Source: Candidatus Nitrosopumilus sp. (GTDB lineage Archaea > Thermoproteota > Nitrososphaeria > Nitrososphaerales > Nitrosopumilaceae). Taken from it: a stretch of DNA of 16,284 nucleotides. The translations under genes and the position numbers were made by a program. Location of the stretch: NCBI GenBank assembly GCA_022758935.1, contig JAEMQG010000153.1, forward strand, positions 1-16,284, given 5' to 3'. This document shows, in pieces, positions 14,494-16,284 of this stretch; the first letter of the stretch is position 1; each line of letters starts with the position of its first letter. The notes below the pieces were generated by a model. The model was not told where the DNA came from, made no database searches, and saw only the letters and a program-made list of their open reading frames with translations.

Positions 14494-16272
14494 ATGCTCA
14501 AATTTCAAGGCAAAGTTGCACTAGTAACAGGTAGTGGGACTGGAATAGGACAAGCCATAGCTAAAAAATTCATTGAGAATGGTGCCAGTGTGATCATTTT
14601 AGGCAGAAGGCAAGAGCCCTTGGATGAAACGTCAGTTATGCTAAAGGAAATAATTTCTAAAATTAACAGTGGTGCAACTGTAAGAATTTTCTCCGGCGTT
14701 GATGTCAGCGATGAAATTGGGATTAATGACATGTTTGACACACTAAAAAAAGAAAATGTCACAGTAGATTACATAATTAATAATGCAGGTGTTTCAGGAC
14801 CAGTAACATGCTTTGCAAATGCTCCACTAGATGAGTTCAAAAGTACAGTAGATATTCATTTGACTGGGACATTTTGGGGCTCAGTTCAAGCACTAAAGGT
14901 AATGAAAGAAAACGGAAAGATTGTTACAATTTCAACATTTTTCACAGAAGAAAGACCACTTGAGCAAAGACCGTACAGATTCAGAAGTCCGTACACTGCA
15001 TCACAAGGTGCAAAAAACAGACTAGTTGAGGCAATGTCGTGGGAATTAACAGATAAAAAAATTATATCGATTGGAACAAATCCTGGTCCAGTACATTCAG
15101 ATAGGATTTACAAGACAGTTTATCCAAAAGCTGCGGCAGAATTTTTACGGGTAAGCGGTTTTGAAGATTTGACACCAGTGCAGGTCGATGCTGCAAATAA
15201 GGAATTATTACCATTGTTAGGAGAAGATCAAAATATCGTCAAAAATGGCATTACAAAAGCTGTGCAGAAACTAGCACAAGAAAATGGAAAAGACATTCAA
15301 AAATTAACCATGACTTTAACTAATTTATTAAATAAAATTCAAAGCATTGCAGAAAAAGTTCAAAATAATACATCACATATGATTGCAGATCAACAATTCT
15401 TATCACAAGGACAAGTTGCAGAATCTGTTTTGAATTTATGTGATGATCAAATTGCAAAAATTCTAAACGGTAAAATTATTCCAGGAGACAGAGTATTTTA
15501 TCCAGTCAAACCACATATTGGCACCACCACCCCAGGTGTACATCAGCCAGACTTTACTGGAGGATCAGTTGTCTTTACAGTTGATGCCACTGAAAAATCA
15601 GATGCTCAAAGGGTCGAGTATCTGGCAAACCACGTTACAAAAAACGGTGGTAAAGTTGCATGTTTTATCTCGGAATCAACTCCAAAAGAATTGCAAGAAT
15701 ACATTAGCGGAAAATTTCATTCACATTTAGTAAATCTCAGGAATCCAGACGAGGTTCAAAAATGGTTAAATACTGCTCAGACCAACATTGGCAGCATTCT
15801 AGCTGTAGTTCACGTCACAGGAAAACTGCCAAGCATTGCAAAGCTGACAGAACTATCCAGGGCAAAATGGCAAGAGTTAATTGAAAAATTCATTACAACA
15901 CCGGCAATTGTAGGTCAAAGAGCACTAGAGCAATTTGTTCCAGGGGGAGACAAAGATCCACGACTATACAAAGATGCAAGAGGAGCAATAATGATAATTG
16001 GTCCAGATTTACCAACAGGTGCCAAAGTCACTGGGTTGCAAAGAGCCCAAGTTGAAGTATTTCGAGGAGCATTAAGACCATTTACAACTACTGTAAACCA
16101 AGAACTAAGCGATGTTCTCATCTCAAAGATCAGAATATTCTCAATATTTCCAGGTTCAGTTACAGGGACAGAGCCAAACAATGAGAGAATTGCTCAAGCA
16201 TTAAATTTCCTAGTATCAGATAATGCTGCAGATTCATCCGAAGTCACGTTTTGTGTTGATGAATCAAGATAA
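14494..16272 (+). CDS. Tandem short-chain dehydrogenase/reductase, resembling the N-terminal half of bifunctional malonyl-CoA reductase
   Basis: A 592-residue cytoplasmic protein, about twice the usual SDR length. Domain 1 (1-225) has the NAD(P) motif TGSGTGIG (12-19), NNAG (96-99), Ser147 (TISTFF) and Tyr167, but the YxxxK lysine is Gln171 (YTASQ). Residues 228-330 are a helical insertion; domain 2 (about 356-590) has a Rossmann-like pattern without a clear glycine motif. The two-domain layout and short matches such as STxF and NPGPVHSDRIxKTVY recall the N-terminal part of Chloroflexus malonyl-CoA reductase, which reduces malonate semialdehyde to 3-hydroxypropionate; this comparison is from memory. 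A role in the 3HP/4HB cycle is therefore possible, but the missing Lys argues for altered activity. Arg39-Arg38 after the second strand suggests NADPH preference. An ATG at 16275, three bases after the stop, may begin the next gene. Confidence 0.85.
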   Translation: MLKFQGKVALVTGSGTGIGQAIAKKFIENGASVIILGRRQEPLDETSVMLKEIISKINSGATVRIFSGVDVSDEIGINDMFDTLKKENVTVDYIINNAGVSGPVTCFANAPLDEFKSTVDIHLTGTFWGSVQALKVMKENGKIVTISTFFTEERPLEQRPYRFRSPYTASQGAKNRLVEAMSWELTDKKIISIGTNPGPVHSDRIYKTVYPKAAAEFLRVSGFEDLTPVQVDAANKELLPLLGEDQNIVKNGITKAVQKLAQENGKDIQKLTMTLTNLLNKIQSIAEKVQNNTSHMIADQQFLSQGQVAESVLNLCDDQIAKILNGKIIPGDRVFYPVKPHIGTTTPGVHQPDFTGGSVVFTVDATEKSDAQRVEYLANHVTKNGGKVACFISESTPKELQEYISGKFHSHLVNLRNPDEVQKWLNTAQTNIGSILAVVHVTGKLPSIAKLTELSRAKWQELIEKFITTPAIVGQRALEQFVPGGDKDPRLYKDARGAIMIIGPDLPTGAKVTGLQRAQVEVFRGALRPFTTTVNQELSDVLISKIRIFSIFPGSVTGTEPNNERIAQALNFLVSDNAADSSEVTFCVDESR

Positions 16273-16284
16273 GGATGAAAAAAT

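Noticed and set aside
16275..16284. Possible start of a next plus-strand gene (ATG three bases after the SDR stop, preceded by AAGG)
   Set aside because: Only three codons remain in the window, too few to call a feature.

Overview
The window is AT-rich DNA of a Nitrosopumilus-like ammonia-oxidising archaeon (Thaumarchaeota/Nitrososphaerota). The evidence is a PEFG-CTERM surface protein, secreted proteins ending in the WIKNNAGWWADG-type module common in this group, a two-chain methylmalonyl-CoA mutase set as used by the thaumarchaeal 3-hydroxypropionate/4-hydroxybutyrate (3HP/4HB) cycle, and starts with TATA-like boxes about 23-30 nt upstream, several of them GTG or TTG, as expected for leaderless archaeal mRNAs.

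Layout. 1-132: short intergenic piece with a strong inverted repeat. 133-1749 (-): secreted protein with two C-terminal WIKNNAGWW modules. 2017-2874 (+): secreted alpha-helical protein with a CxxC. 3125-5653 (-): large secreted protein with two polysaccharide-deacetylase-like domains, the second lacking its metal and catalytic residues. 5768-11823 (-): a compact run, read right to left, of M1 aminopeptidase, a small membrane-anchored protein, MeaB-type GTPase, methylmalonyl-CoA mutase catalytic chain and methylmalonyl-CoA epimerase. 12001-13206 (-): PEFG-CTERM surface protein. 13341-13628 (+): small helical protein. 13629-14493: mostly non-coding, but holding a 54-codon coiled-coil gene (-) and an 87-bp GC-richer element bounded by inverted repeats. 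14494-16272 (+): tandem short-chain dehydrogenase/reductase that resembles the N-terminal half of Chloroflexus-type malonyl-CoA reductase.

Function. Epimerase, mutase and the GTPase that loads or protects the mutase cobalamin form one metabolic unit (S- to R-methylmalonyl-CoA to succinyl-CoA). The small cobalamin-binding mutase chain is not in the window. The tandem SDR at the right edge could belong to the same carbon cycle (malonate semialdehyde chemistry), but its first domain carries Gln where SDR enzymes have the catalytic Lys, so that role is open. Most remaining genes encode exported or surface proteins.

I saw no rRNA, tRNA, CRISPR array, transposase or phage gene.
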